From the NCBI RefSeq assembly GCF_000187895.1, contig NZ_DS990134.1:248001-312000 (forward strand): a stretch of DNA of 64,000 nt, written 5' to 3'. This DNA is from Phocaeicola plebeius DSM 17135. GTDB lineage: Bacteria; Bacteroidota; Bacteroidia; Bacteroidales; Bacteroidaceae. Below, piece after piece: positions 28,158 through 36,044 of the stretch (position 1 is the first letter of the stretch; each line of letters begins with the position of its first letter). A program made the translations under genes and the position numbers. The notes under the pieces were generated by a model. It was not told where the DNA came from and ran no database searches. It worked only from the letters and a program-made list of their open reading frames with translations.

Positions 28158-28634
28158 CTATATGTCATCATGCGCTGATATGATGGAATTTTCTATAAAG
28201 GTGTTTTTTACTGTCTGAAGTAATTTATCTTTTTCGAATTTCTTCAGTTTCCCCGGGTATTTTAAGTCCTTTAAAAAGTTCACAAATGAAAGGGCTAAAA
28301 ATTTGAGACATTCTTCTTTCGTTTTCAGCTTAAAATAACCTTCGAAATCCACCACAAAATCTGCCGTGAGACACTTATACATTCTTACCTCAGGAGTTAC
28401 AGAGCCCTTACATTTCAAAGTTTTATCCTCATAATATTTAGGACGATGAACTTTAAAGAACTTGCTGAACGGAGGTGACACACATATAAATGCTATGCAT
28501 AAACTTTCAACTAGATCTGTTTTTAATCTAAGCAGCCCATTTGATAATAAACTCTCAAATGCACTGACAGCATCTGAATGGATACTAAAAGTAGAAATTT
28601 CTCTTGAGATTATTACACATAATGTTATTTCCAT
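28158..28634 (-). CDS. Hypothetical protein, weak resemblance to Imm44-type immunity proteins
   Basis: A 158-residue soluble protein, AT-rich. The start codon overlaps the last 10 nt of the upstream gene, so translation is probably coupled. The C-terminal half (RMYKCLTADFVVDFE then a long Lys-rich helix with FLKDLKYPGKLKKFEKD) recalls the layout of Imm44-type toxin-immunity proteins, from memory only. No toxin gene is adjacent. It is the last gene of a three-gene minus-strand operon. Confidence 0.5.
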   Translation of the reverse strand: MEITLCVIISREISTFSIHSDAVSAFESLLSNGLLRLKTDLVESLCIAFICVSPPFSKFFKVHRPKYYEDKTLKCKGSVTPEVRMYKCLTADFVVDFEGYFKLKTKEECLKFLALSFVNFLKDLKYPGKLKKFEKDKLLQTVKNTFIENSIISAHDDI

Positions 28635-29578
28635 ACTTTATCAATTTGATCAAGAAACGTTTCTTTTTCCTCGTTCATCAGAAGCCAGACTTTCCGTTGC
28701 CATTGATAAACGGCAAATTTTTCATCATCCACGTTGGTGGTCTTATCTACGTACGTTCTGATGCTTGGGGCAGAGGGATACCTTGACTGGATAATGTCAT
28801 CTATCAGGTAACCATGCAGTCCTTTGATGTTCTTGAAGAGAAAACCTTGGCACAACAGGGCAATGTATTCCGGGTGATTGTTTATGTATTGTTTGAAATC
28901 CTGATAAGCTTGGGATTTCATATAGTCGGATGCATGACTGTTGAAATTTGGCTGTTCCAGTTCCTTGATGAGCGCTTCTTCCCGTTTCTTGTATTCTGTG
29001 GAATCTTGTATGCTGTACCAGAGGTGTTCTTCAGGCCGGGTACTTAAATCTATCCATGCCTTAGCCTCCCAGTAATCCATGGTCATTTTCAGGGAATCTT
29101 GTTGTGCCGGAGTCCAGATGTAATACAGGGAATCTTTTTCCCATCCGCTGAAAATCGCATCAATGGAATCGGATTTTTCCTTTACCAGCTTTGGGTAAAT
29201 GGCAGGTAAGGCCTTGTCAAATAAGGAGGAAATCATAAAACTCCCGTCATCGATTTGAGTGATAACATGTGGAGTGCTAATGATTGAATCGTTAAGTACG
29301 AAAGCAAATTGCCGGCCGATGGCTCTTCCTGTCTCTGTTGCCCATTTGTGACGTTTATGTTTACTTATCCGCCCGGTAATAACATAAGCGCCTTTCATAT
29401 CTTTTTCAAGCTGTAATCCGACGAAATCTTTCACTGTCACAATAGGCATTGTGGATAATGTATCGCTTTTTTCTATACGATACCATCCGTTTTCTCTGTG
29501 CGGTGTCTGACTGCTGGCTGGGGAGATGAGCATGCATAAAAGAACCAGTGAAAGTAATATTGTATTTCTTGTATCCAT
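28625..29578 (-). CDS. Secreted protein with SecDF P1-head-like domain
   Basis: A 317-residue exported protein (signal peptide cleaved after SQT near residue 25). Residues about 35-120 resemble the periplasmic P1-head subdomain of SecD: TVKDFVGLQLEK, then TGRAIGRQFAFVLNDSII followed by STPHVITQIDDGSFMIS, the same pattern as SecD's LDGKVISAPVI. No SecD membrane helices follow, so this is a stand-alone head domain. The C-terminal 180 residues are helical, charged and unrecognised. It starts 9 nt after the pepsin-like gene and overlaps the next gene, forming one operon. Confidence 0.65.
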   Translation of the reverse strand: MDTRNTILLSLVLLCMLISPASSQTPHRENGWYRIEKSDTLSTMPIVTVKDFVGLQLEKDMKGAYVITGRISKHKRHKWATETGRAIGRQFAFVLNDSIISTPHVITQIDDGSFMISSLFDKALPAIYPKLVKEKSDSIDAIFSGWEKDSLYYIWTPAQQDSLKMTMDYWEAKAWIDLSTRPEEHLWYSIQDSTEYKKREEALIKELEQPNFNSHASDYMKSQAYQDFKQYINNHPEYIALLCQGFLFKNIKGLHGYLIDDIIQSRYPSAPSIRTYVDKTTNVDDEKFAVYQWQRKVWLLMNEEKETFLDQIDKVWK

Positions 29579-29587
29579 AATTGAGAT

Positions 29588-30508
29588 TCATTGAAAATGA
29601 AATTCATGTTTGTCAAAATCAAATACGGATATTGAACCGTCAAAGAATTTCAGGCCGATACATCCTTCGGTGGTAAATTTAGGCAATGCAGGGGTGATGG
29701 CAATGATTTGTTGCTTAAAACTCTTCTTGCAGAAATTGGCTTGCTCTGCAACTATGGCTTCTCCAACAGGCACTCCTTTCTTGTTATAAGCTGTCTGTAT
29801 CTTGAGTTCCGTATTGTTTTTCAAAAAATCCTGAACGGCAGGATTCTGTTTCATCAGGAAAAGGAAGGATGCGTTCCCTAAATCCAGCACAAAATTTCCT
29901 GATAGAGTATATCTTTTACCCTTTTGCTTGAAACACAGGTCTGTTCTTACGGCAGGCATGTTCTGGTAAGTGTCGTAATTGATGGCGACGGTGCTGTAAT
30001 TTGTGGATTCCGAACTGAATAGTTTTCTGTTCAAAACCTGAAGCCTGTAATTTTTCATATCTAATTTTATGATATGGGCCCCGTCGTTAGAGTGGCTGAT
30101 GCGTTGTATGGGAATGGCCATGTCGTGGCCCGACTGATAATTTGACAGTACAAATATTTCGCCGCTGTATTCCGCATTATCGCCCAGTTGTATGGTTCCT
30201 GTCGTCTTGTGCGTTATTTTGTATTTTCTGCCTCCCAGATTCATCCTTTCATATCTTTTGGTTTTGACAAAATCCAGGTTGAGGTGCCGGTTGTTTTCAA
30301 AAGCATAAAGAGAATCTATTAACATTACATGGATACCTGATTCCAGAAGGATTGTTGCCATGAGCTGATGATTGATTTTCGTCTTAAAAATATAATGCCC
30401 GTTCGTATTTTTTTCTAACTGAAAGGTGTCTGTGCCGGATGACTGGGCAAAAAGGCTATTGCATAACAGCAAGGCGGTTGATAGCAGTGTGATGATTTTT
30501 TTGGTCAT
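29588..30508 (-). CDS. Pepsin/retropepsin-like secreted protein with altered active site
   Basis: A 306-residue exported protein (signal peptide ending at FAQ). The start at 30508 is chosen because the preceding nine codons of open frame are not signal-like. The sequence has two lobe-like halves, each with an aspartic-protease-type turn: LLESGIHVMLID near 55, where the usual DTG is ESG, and FVLDLGNAS near 210, where Asp is kept. If the assignment is right, the first catalytic Asp is Glu, so it may be a weak enzyme or a binding protein. First gene of the three-gene operon. Confidence 0.6.
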   Translation of the reverse strand: MTKKIITLLSTALLLCNSLFAQSSGTDTFQLEKNTNGHYIFKTKINHQLMATILLESGIHVMLIDSLYAFENNRHLNLDFVKTKRYERMNLGGRKYKITHKTTGTIQLGDNAEYSGEIFVLSNYQSGHDMAIPIQRISHSNDGAHIIKLDMKNYRLQVLNRKLFSSESTNYSTVAINYDTYQNMPAVRTDLCFKQKGKRYTLSGNFVLDLGNASFLFLMKQNPAVQDFLKNNTELKIQTAYNKKGVPVGEAIVAEQANFCKKSFKQQIIAITPALPKFTTEGCIGLKFFDGSISVFDFDKHEFHFQ

Positions 30509-30532
30509 AAAGGTCGTTTTATGGTGTGAAAG

Positions 30533-30540
30533 CAAATATA
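30533..30540 (-). promoter_or_regulatory. Predicted -7 promoter element for the pepsin-like operon
   Basis: On the minus strand TATATTTG matches TAnnTTTG exactly, 24 nt before the start. The 335-nt gap 30509-30843 holds this element, the divergent promoter at 30782-30812 and no convincing gene. Confidence 0.55.
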
Positions 30541-30781
30541 TGAAAAAAACGGCACAGATTTACATTTCTATTTTGTTTTAACCGAATGTCAAAACGCTTT
30601 GGGGAAGACTCCACTTCTTCAAGGAGTTTTCTATGTTTTCCACAAAGGAAACGTATGTTCTTCGGTGCGGAACCATATGTTTCTGCTTTTGAAAACATAC
30701 GGTTCAGGGTCGGGAGACGTAAAAAATAAAACCGGTATTTCCCGGAAAACAGGGCTTCGTTTTCCTAATTCCTTTCCCAAC

Positions 30782-30812
30782 TTTGAAATGCCGTTTCTTT
30801 TCCGTATCTTTA
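30782..30812 (+). promoter_or_regulatory. Predicted promoter for the TonB-C-like gene
   Basis: TTTG at 30782-30785, exactly 19 nt, then TATCTTTA at 30805-30812 (one mismatch to TAnnTTTG). The start codon follows 31 nt later. This is one of the best promoter matches in the window. Confidence 0.7.
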
Positions 30813-30843
30813 AAAACCAGATTTACCTAACAATCAGATACGT

Positions 30844-32646
30844 ATGAAGAAAGTGATACTGTTTGTTCTGCTGTGCGGTGTGATGTTGACGCTCAAAGCC
30901 ACAGGGCAATCGGGCGATGTGATTCGTCTGGAAGGAGAAGAATGGGTTTTGATGGCAAAGCCCATAGGATACGACTCCCTGCTATGCAGGCGGATGGATG
31001 ATTTTCTTCCGGAAAATGTCACTCGGTCTACGGGCAATTATAGCGGCTATACCGCTTTCTGGGAGGTGCGTGACGGGTATCTTTGCCTGCAACGGGTAGA
31101 GGCGGATGTCTATGAAGAGGTCGGCAAGAAGAAATCTACACGGGTGTATGAGGTGAAAGACTTGCAGCCGCTTTTTGCGGCTTATTGTCAGGCTGGAGAA
31201 ATTCAAGCCCGCTGGTTCAGTGGGGAACTTCGGGCCGGAAAAGGAGATGTGGTGAGATACGTGCATGACGGGTTCGACCGCAACATGGAAACGGAACGGG
31301 TACTGACCGTTCGGAGCGGTAAAGTGCTGGAAACTAAGACTTATCATAATTACCGGGGAGCCGGATTGAATCTGATGAAGGCACAAGGGGAAATCGTGCG
31401 TCGGTTTCCTTGGGAACGGTTTCCTGAATATCAGGGAGAACGGATTATTTTTTCGATAAGTAATTTTCAGATGACGGAAGACGGTCACTTCGTAGACTGT
31501 AATGTACGTTTTATCTTTCTGCGTTCTTCACGAGAAAAAATAGACGGCATAAATCATCCGCTGGCTCTTGCCCTCAAAGAAACACTTAAATCCATTTATC
31601 CGTGGGAGGTGCTCTTTATCAATGGAAAGTACACGGGCGAATATCGGAATTTTACTATGCCTTTGAGGGGAGATATAACGCATAATAAGGGTGATTCTGC
31701 AAAATACACGATTGTGGGTCGGGTGTATGGTGAATCCGTCCGTCAACGTCCTCCTTATGATGTGGTACATGCTGTGCTGGTTGGTTCCAATTTGAGCATG
31801 GTTGAACAACCGTTTCAAGGATGGCTGACAGATTCCACCGGCTGCTTCCGGATAACGGGACTGGAGGCCGGAACTTATCATCTGAAAGCTGAATATGTGG
31901 GACTGGCTCCTTGTGATACGGTAATAACTCTCCCTTCGCAGCATAATGACACGCTGCGTATGGTGCTTCCTTTATGGTATGATTATATTTTGAAATATGA
32001 CTGTTCGCCGGAGTTGTCGAAAGAAAACATCCTCAAGGGACATCCCAAGCTGCGCCGGGTAATACCGGAAGGGCAGGAACAGAAAATCCGCACACACTTT
32101 TTCTGGGAGAAGTATGGTGTGAGTTGTGACGTTTCTTATCCATTGAAGAAGGATGGAACACTGGACTGTTATCTGGGTGTTCCCAATCATCTGCTGACAG
32201 CTTATAATCAGGTGGTTTTTGATTATCTGGATAAGAAGTTTGGCACTTCATGGCGCAAGGAGGCTCCGAAAGGTATATTTGGTCTGGATAAATCTTTAGA
32301 TGAATTTCGTGACTATAAATGGTTTATCAAGACTTTACATAAGGAAAGCAAGTATCCGGTAAAGTTGCTGAGCAAGAGAAAAGAGTGTCTGCTTCGCATT
32401 GAATATGCAGTGGACAGTAACGGATATATCGTGCAACCGAAAATCATTTCTTGCAGCAACCGGTCGTTTCGGAAAACAGCGTTGGATGCTTTTAAAAAGG
32501 TGATGAATGTCCCTACTTTATTGAAGGCAGGTAAAGATACACTTGTAGTTCAATATAAACTGGATTCTTCTGCTACTGTTAATCCAGATACTGATGTGCT
32601 GGTTATCGGCTATACACCGTGTGATAAACCGATACTGATGAAATAG
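30844..32646 (+). CDS. Secreted protein with CarboxypepD_reg-like and TonB C-terminal-like domains
   Basis: A 600-residue exported protein (signal peptide to about residue 21). The first 270 residues are unrecognised. Residues about 290-380 (TIVGRVYGESV, then GCFRITGLEAGTYHLKAEYVG) are a carboxypeptidase-regulatory-like beta-sandwich. The last 100 residues (CLLRIEYAVDSNGYIVQPKI, then RKTALDAFKKVMN) match the TonB C-terminal fold (energy transducer TonB type). There is no proline-rich spacer or N-terminal anchor expected of a true TonB. It leads a same-strand run of lipoproteins up to 35712, one of which also ends in a TonB-C-like domain. Confidence 0.65.
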   Translation: MKKVILFVLLCGVMLTLKATGQSGDVIRLEGEEWVLMAKPIGYDSLLCRRMDDFLPENVTRSTGNYSGYTAFWEVRDGYLCLQRVEADVYEEVGKKKSTRVYEVKDLQPLFAAYCQAGEIQARWFSGELRAGKGDVVRYVHDGFDRNMETERVLTVRSGKVLETKTYHNYRGAGLNLMKAQGEIVRRFPWERFPEYQGERIIFSISNFQMTEDGHFVDCNVRFIFLRSSREKIDGINHPLALALKETLKSIYPWEVLFINGKYTGEYRNFTMPLRGDITHNKGDSAKYTIVGRVYGESVRQRPPYDVVHAVLVGSNLSMVEQPFQGWLTDSTGCFRITGLEAGTYHLKAEYVGLAPCDTVITLPSQHNDTLRMVLPLWYDYILKYDCSPELSKENILKGHPKLRRVIPEGQEQKIRTHFFWEKYGVSCDVSYPLKKDGTLDCYLGVPNHLLTAYNQVVFDYLDKKFGTSWRKEAPKGIFGLDKSLDEFRDYKWFIKTLHKESKYPVKLLSKRKECLLRIEYAVDSNGYIVQPKIISCSNRSFRKTALDAFKKVMNVPTLLKAGKDTLVVQYKLDSSATVNPDTDVLVIGYTPCDKPILMK

Positions 32647-32678
32647 ATAAAAGGAATAATTGTTTTCATTAAAATGGA

Positions 32679-33251
32679 ATGAATATGAGAAAAGAGATTG
32701 CATGTGTCATATTGATTTTGCTGGCGGCCTGTGTAAATAAGCCCGGACAGCCTGTACAGGAGGCTACCTCTACAGCTGTTATCGGAGGTGCGGACAGCAT
32801 GACATCCATTGTGGTTGCTGATACTTGTGCTTCATTTCAAGATACAGTAACATACGAATTACGTCAGTGTCAACTTTGGTATACAAAAGATTTACCTGAA
32901 GCATATAACGGAGAAACCCGTCTGTGGACAGAATATGAAGTATATACAGAAAATGTGCCCGTGATTAATGTATTTGTAAGCAATCCGACGGACATTCCGT
33001 TGGAGTTCGGACGGGATATGCGTTTCTATTTGTGGAAAAATTATAAATGGTGTCCGCCGGAGCAAAAGGATACCTCCTATACGATTGTATGGAATAGTGA
33101 TGCGTTTATGATAAAGAAGGCTCCTTTGCTGTATTGCTTCCGTTATAAACTGAATGAATATTGCATTCCAAAAGGGAAATACCGTGTTCAGAAATCATTT
33201 AGTAGAGGTGATGAACACATTCTTTTGACAGACAGTTTTGAGGTTAAATAA
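32679..33251 (+). CDS. Ig-like domain lipoprotein
   Basis: A 190-residue lipoprotein (LLAAC lipobox; a start at 32685 is also possible). After a short linker it is a single beta-rich domain: VINVFVSNPTDIPLEFG, then FYLWKNYKW and GKYRVQKSFS, the pattern of the Ig-like domain found in many Bacteroidetes lipoproteins. The same FS-x-N-P/T and YRV-x-KSFS-like strand pairs recur in the next genes, so they are related. It starts 32 nt after the TonB-C-like gene. Function unknown. Confidence 0.65.
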   Translation: MNMRKEIACVILILLAACVNKPGQPVQEATSTAVIGGADSMTSIVVADTCASFQDTVTYELRQCQLWYTKDLPEAYNGETRLWTEYEVYTENVPVINVFVSNPTDIPLEFGRDMRFYLWKNYKWCPPEQKDTSYTIVWNSDAFMIKKAPLLYCFRYKLNEYCIPKGKYRVQKSFSRGDEHILLTDSFEVK

Positions 33252-33265
33252 AAAATGTGTGGAGT

Positions 33266-33736
33266 ATGAAAAACTGGTATATTTATTTCGTGGCGATGAT
33301 GGCCATATGCGGACTGGGATGCAATCGCACGGCATCAAAAAAACAGGTTGTGCAGATTGGACCTGCCGATGCACAATGCCTGAACTGTGATACGTTAGGG
33401 ACTACTGTGCGGATGAATATGATACAGAACCATTATCCGCTTGATACGAAGAATGTGTATGCAATCCTATTGAATCCTAAGCGTAAGTCGCTGATTTTTG
33501 GTGGTGACTGGACGTTGCAGAAATGGGAAAACGGTTCGTGGATGGGTGCAAAGATGAATGGAATGTATGGCTTTGGAGATGTAGGTATGCAGTTAAACTT
33601 TGCTCCTGATTATTATTGTTTTAGTTATCCTGTCAGTTGCTATAAGATTACATCCGGAAAATATCGGATTATTCAATCATTCCATGACGGGAGGGAAGAA
33701 ATTACAGTAAGTGCCGAGTTCTGGATAGATAAATAA
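33266..33736 (+). CDS. Ig-like domain lipoprotein
   Basis: A 156-residue lipoprotein (GLGC lipobox) with one Ig-like domain: YAILLNPKRKSLIFGGDWTLQKWENGSW, split by a loop, then GKYRIIQSFHDG near the C-terminus. Related to the genes at 32679 and 34123. The start at 33266 is preferred to the ATG three codons upstream because it directly follows a purine-rich GGAG. Thirty-eight nt downstream begins a decayed TonB-C-like fragment, so this gene may once have been longer. Confidence 0.65.
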   Translation: MKNWYIYFVAMMAICGLGCNRTASKKQVVQIGPADAQCLNCDTLGTTVRMNMIQNHYPLDTKNVYAILLNPKRKSLIFGGDWTLQKWENGSWMGAKMNGMYGFGDVGMQLNFAPDYYCFSYPVSCYKITSGKYRIIQSFHDGREEITVSAEFWIDK

Positions 33737-33774
33737 CGGAAATTTGTTTTACGGAAAAATCGATAATACAATGA

Positions 33775-34107
33775 AAGGAAGATGAGCAAACAGTTTATCA
33801 GGTAGTGGAGGAGATGTCGGAGTTTCTCGGTGGTATGCCTGCTTTAATGGAGTTCATTCGGAAAAACCTGCGGCATGACAAGGCTAAAAAGAGGGAGCGT
33901 GTCTTCATTCAAATAGTAGTAGACAAGAAGGGAAATGCTACGAACCCTATGGTGTTGTAGAGTACAAATCCGACGTTGGATGAAGAAGCCCTGCGCATTG
34001 TCAGTCTGATGCCGAAATGGAAATCGGGCAGACAGGCCGGGAAGAACCGGAACGTAAAGTTCGTTTTTCCTGTGGCGTTTGAACCTTCTGTGCGGAATAC
34101 AAATTAA
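33775..34107 (+). pseudogene. Decayed TonB-C-like domain, copy of the C-terminus of the next gene
   Basis: Read in frame, this stretch gives VVEEMSEFLGGMPALMEF, then TNPTLDEEALRIVSLMPKWK and ends near VAFEP, closely matching the C-terminal domain of the protein encoded at 34123-35712 (VVEEMPEFPGGMSALMDF, LNPALDEEALRVVKLMPKWK). An in-frame TAG at 33958-33960 splits it, a TGA lies just upstream at 33772-33774, and no suitable start or N-terminal part exists. It is therefore a truncated, inactivated duplicate. Confidence 0.85.
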
Positions 34108-34122
34108 TTATCCCAATAGCCT

Positions 34123-35712
34123 ATGAAAACAAATGCATTTTTTCAATTGTTTGTGGCGGTGGCTTGCATGATGTATGTCGGCTGCACGGGCAAACGAAAA
34201 GCACAATCGGATGTTGCTTTGGTAAAGGAGACTCCTCCGGCAGTACAGAGTCCGGAAGTAACGGATGATACGCTTGCAGCAGAGGAGCCGGATACGGAAA
34301 CTTCTACAGACACTCCGCCTCAACCGGTGGCGATGGTGCTGGAACCGGTGGCACGGGATATTCCTTCCGGCCGTCCTCTTTCTGCGGATTCGCTTTATAT
34401 GCATACAGAATATGATTATTATCCTGTAGCGACTTCCAAGGTCAAGGTCTTCATTACCAGTCGTGCGAACCGGGAGTATGACAGTGGAGAAGGGTACAGT
34501 CTGGTATATTACAATGAAGCACTAAAGCAATGGGAACCTCAGCCTACCAGTCCGATAATCAACGATGTGTTGTGGGTGTTTACGCCCGATAATCCTACAC
34601 ACCGGCAGACCATTCACTTCTATACGGACAAGAACCGCCCCGGCAGGTATCGCATTTACAAATCATTCAGCCGGAATACACGTACGGCATACGCGGAGTT
34701 TGAACTCGTATCCAAGGCTCAGCACCGGAAACTGCTCGACAAAATTAGCCGGTACAGGGAGAAGCATCCCAAGGACCGTGTCATAGAAAACCTGAATTCT
34801 GGGGGATTCCAGGATAATGACACGCTGTATATGTCGTGGATGGTGAACTCGGAGGCATTGCAGAAAGAGTTCCGGCAGAAGGTGCTGAATTATGCGGCAA
34901 TCGTGGTGAACAACGGGAAAGAGGATGTGGCTACTTATTTTACTCAACCAATGTGTACGGATACTTTCGGCATCAAGATGTACACGGAGAAGGCGGTGTA
35001 TCCGCCAAATACGGAATCCGTGGCAGTGAGAATCGTGAACCGGAGCGGACAGAGCATCTCAATGGGGTCGCCGTACTGGGTGCTTCGGAAGGAAGGGGAA
35101 AAATGGTTGTTTTTGCCTGGAGCAACGGTTTGGACACTTGAAGAACGTTTTCTTCCATCCAATAAGATTTATCCCTTTTCTGCCAGTTTGTATCCGTCAC
35201 TTCGTATGCTTACGCCCGGCGTCTATCGTGTGGTGAAGGAAATGGATATTGGGGATAATTATCGCGACTGGTATTTTGCTGCGGAATTTCGGATTGGCAA
35301 CGAGGTGAAAGAGCGGGATGCTGCGGACAAAGAGCCTTCTTCAAAGCCTTTGCAGGAAGTGGCTGAGGAAAAGGATATGGATATTGCGTATGACGTGGTA
35401 GAGGAGATGCCGGAGTTTCCCGGGGGCATGTCGGCCTTGATGGATTTTATTCGGAAGAACCTGAACTATGACAAATCGCTTGTGCCTGAAACGGTTGTAA
35501 TTCCTCGGGTCATCGTACAGTTTGTGATAGATGAAGAAGGAAATATTATTCATCCGGTGGTGGTGCGGGGACTGAATCCGGCATTGGACGAAGAGGCTCT
35601 TCGGGTAGTGAAGCTGATGCCGAAATGGAAACCGGGACGGCAAAGCGGAAAACCGGAGAAAGTGAGGTATGCCATTCCGGTTACTTTCGAGCGTGCCGCC
35701 AAGGTTCCTTGA
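34123..35712 (+). CDS. Lipoprotein with two Ig-like domains and TonB C-terminal-like domain
   Basis: A 529-residue lipoprotein (YVGC lipobox, Cys21). A Thr/Pro/Glu-rich linker to about 75 is followed by two Ig-like domains (about 90-195 and 265-400; both have the GRYRIYKSFS or GVYRVVKEMD closing strand). Residues about 425-525 form a TonB-C-like domain with FPGGMSALMDFIRKNL, VQFVIDEEGNI, DEEALRVVKLMPKW and YAIPVTF. This last motif set is typical of TonB proteins, yet here it hangs on an outer-facing lipoprotein. A decayed copy of the same domain lies directly upstream. The cluster probably arose by local duplication. Confidence 0.75.
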   Translation: MKTNAFFQLFVAVACMMYVGCTGKRKAQSDVALVKETPPAVQSPEVTDDTLAAEEPDTETSTDTPPQPVAMVLEPVARDIPSGRPLSADSLYMHTEYDYYPVATSKVKVFITSRANREYDSGEGYSLVYYNEALKQWEPQPTSPIINDVLWVFTPDNPTHRQTIHFYTDKNRPGRYRIYKSFSRNTRTAYAEFELVSKAQHRKLLDKISRYREKHPKDRVIENLNSGGFQDNDTLYMSWMVNSEALQKEFRQKVLNYAAIVVNNGKEDVATYFTQPMCTDTFGIKMYTEKAVYPPNTESVAVRIVNRSGQSISMGSPYWVLRKEGEKWLFLPGATVWTLEERFLPSNKIYPFSASLYPSLRMLTPGVYRVVKEMDIGDNYRDWYFAAEFRIGNEVKERDAADKEPSSKPLQEVAEEKDMDIAYDVVEEMPEFPGGMSALMDFIRKNLNYDKSLVPETVVIPRVIVQFVIDEEGNIIHPVVVRGLNPALDEEALRVVKLMPKWKPGRQSGKPEKVRYAIPVTFERAAKVP

Positions 35713-35746
35713 TTTTATCGGAGTAGTTTAGAAAAATAAGTCTGTC

Positions 35747-35762
35747 AGAAATAATTATTTCT
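35747..35762. repeat. Perfect 16-bp AT-rich palindrome
   Basis: AGAAATAATTATTTCT is self-complementary. It lies 33 nt upstream of the -7-like element TATCTTTA (35795-35802) of the small membrane gene, so it could be an operator; chance is also possible in AT-rich DNA. Confidence 0.4.
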
Positions 35763-35820
35763 TTCTCAAAAAGCCGTTTTTAGGTAAGTTTTTGTATCTT
35801 TACGACTGTAATCAAAACAA

Positions 35821-36003
35821 ATGCCTATGAAAATGAAACCGTTGTTATGGAGCTTGGTGGTTAGTGCCGTAGTGTGCAGTCTCTGTCTGTTCGTCACACA
35901 ATGGATGGGCCTTGTCGATGATTGGTGCATCTTTGTGAGCGCATTTCTGGGCGTACTATTGGGAAACGGCTGTAACCGGTGGTTGCAGCGTGCAAGTCAT
36001 TGA
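35821..36003 (+). CDS. Small two-helix membrane protein
   Basis: A 60-residue protein made of two hydrophobic helices (about 8-27 and 34-50) with a short polar end. No family recognised. A -7-like TATCTTTA at 35795-35802 and a strong terminator overlapping its stop support it as a real gene. An in-frame ATG two codons later is an alternative start. Confidence 0.55.
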   Translation: MPMKMKPLLWSLVVSAVVCSLCLFVTQWMGLVDDWCIFVSAFLGVLLGNGCNRWLQRASH

Positions 36004-36044
36004 AAAATTCTCAGGCAAGCGGAATACTTACCTGAGAATTTTTT
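36003..36044. terminator. Bidirectional intrinsic terminator
   Basis: A 13-bp stem (AAAAATTCTCAGG at 36003-36015 with CCTGAGAATTTTT at 36031-36043) has A-rich and T-rich flanks on either side, so it can end both the small membrane gene (+) and the barrel gene (-). Confidence 0.9.

Noticed and set aside
30599..30847. 82-codon open frame on the plus strand
   Set aside because: It covers the well-matched promoter at 30782-30812, overlaps the next gene's start and has no protein-like pattern.
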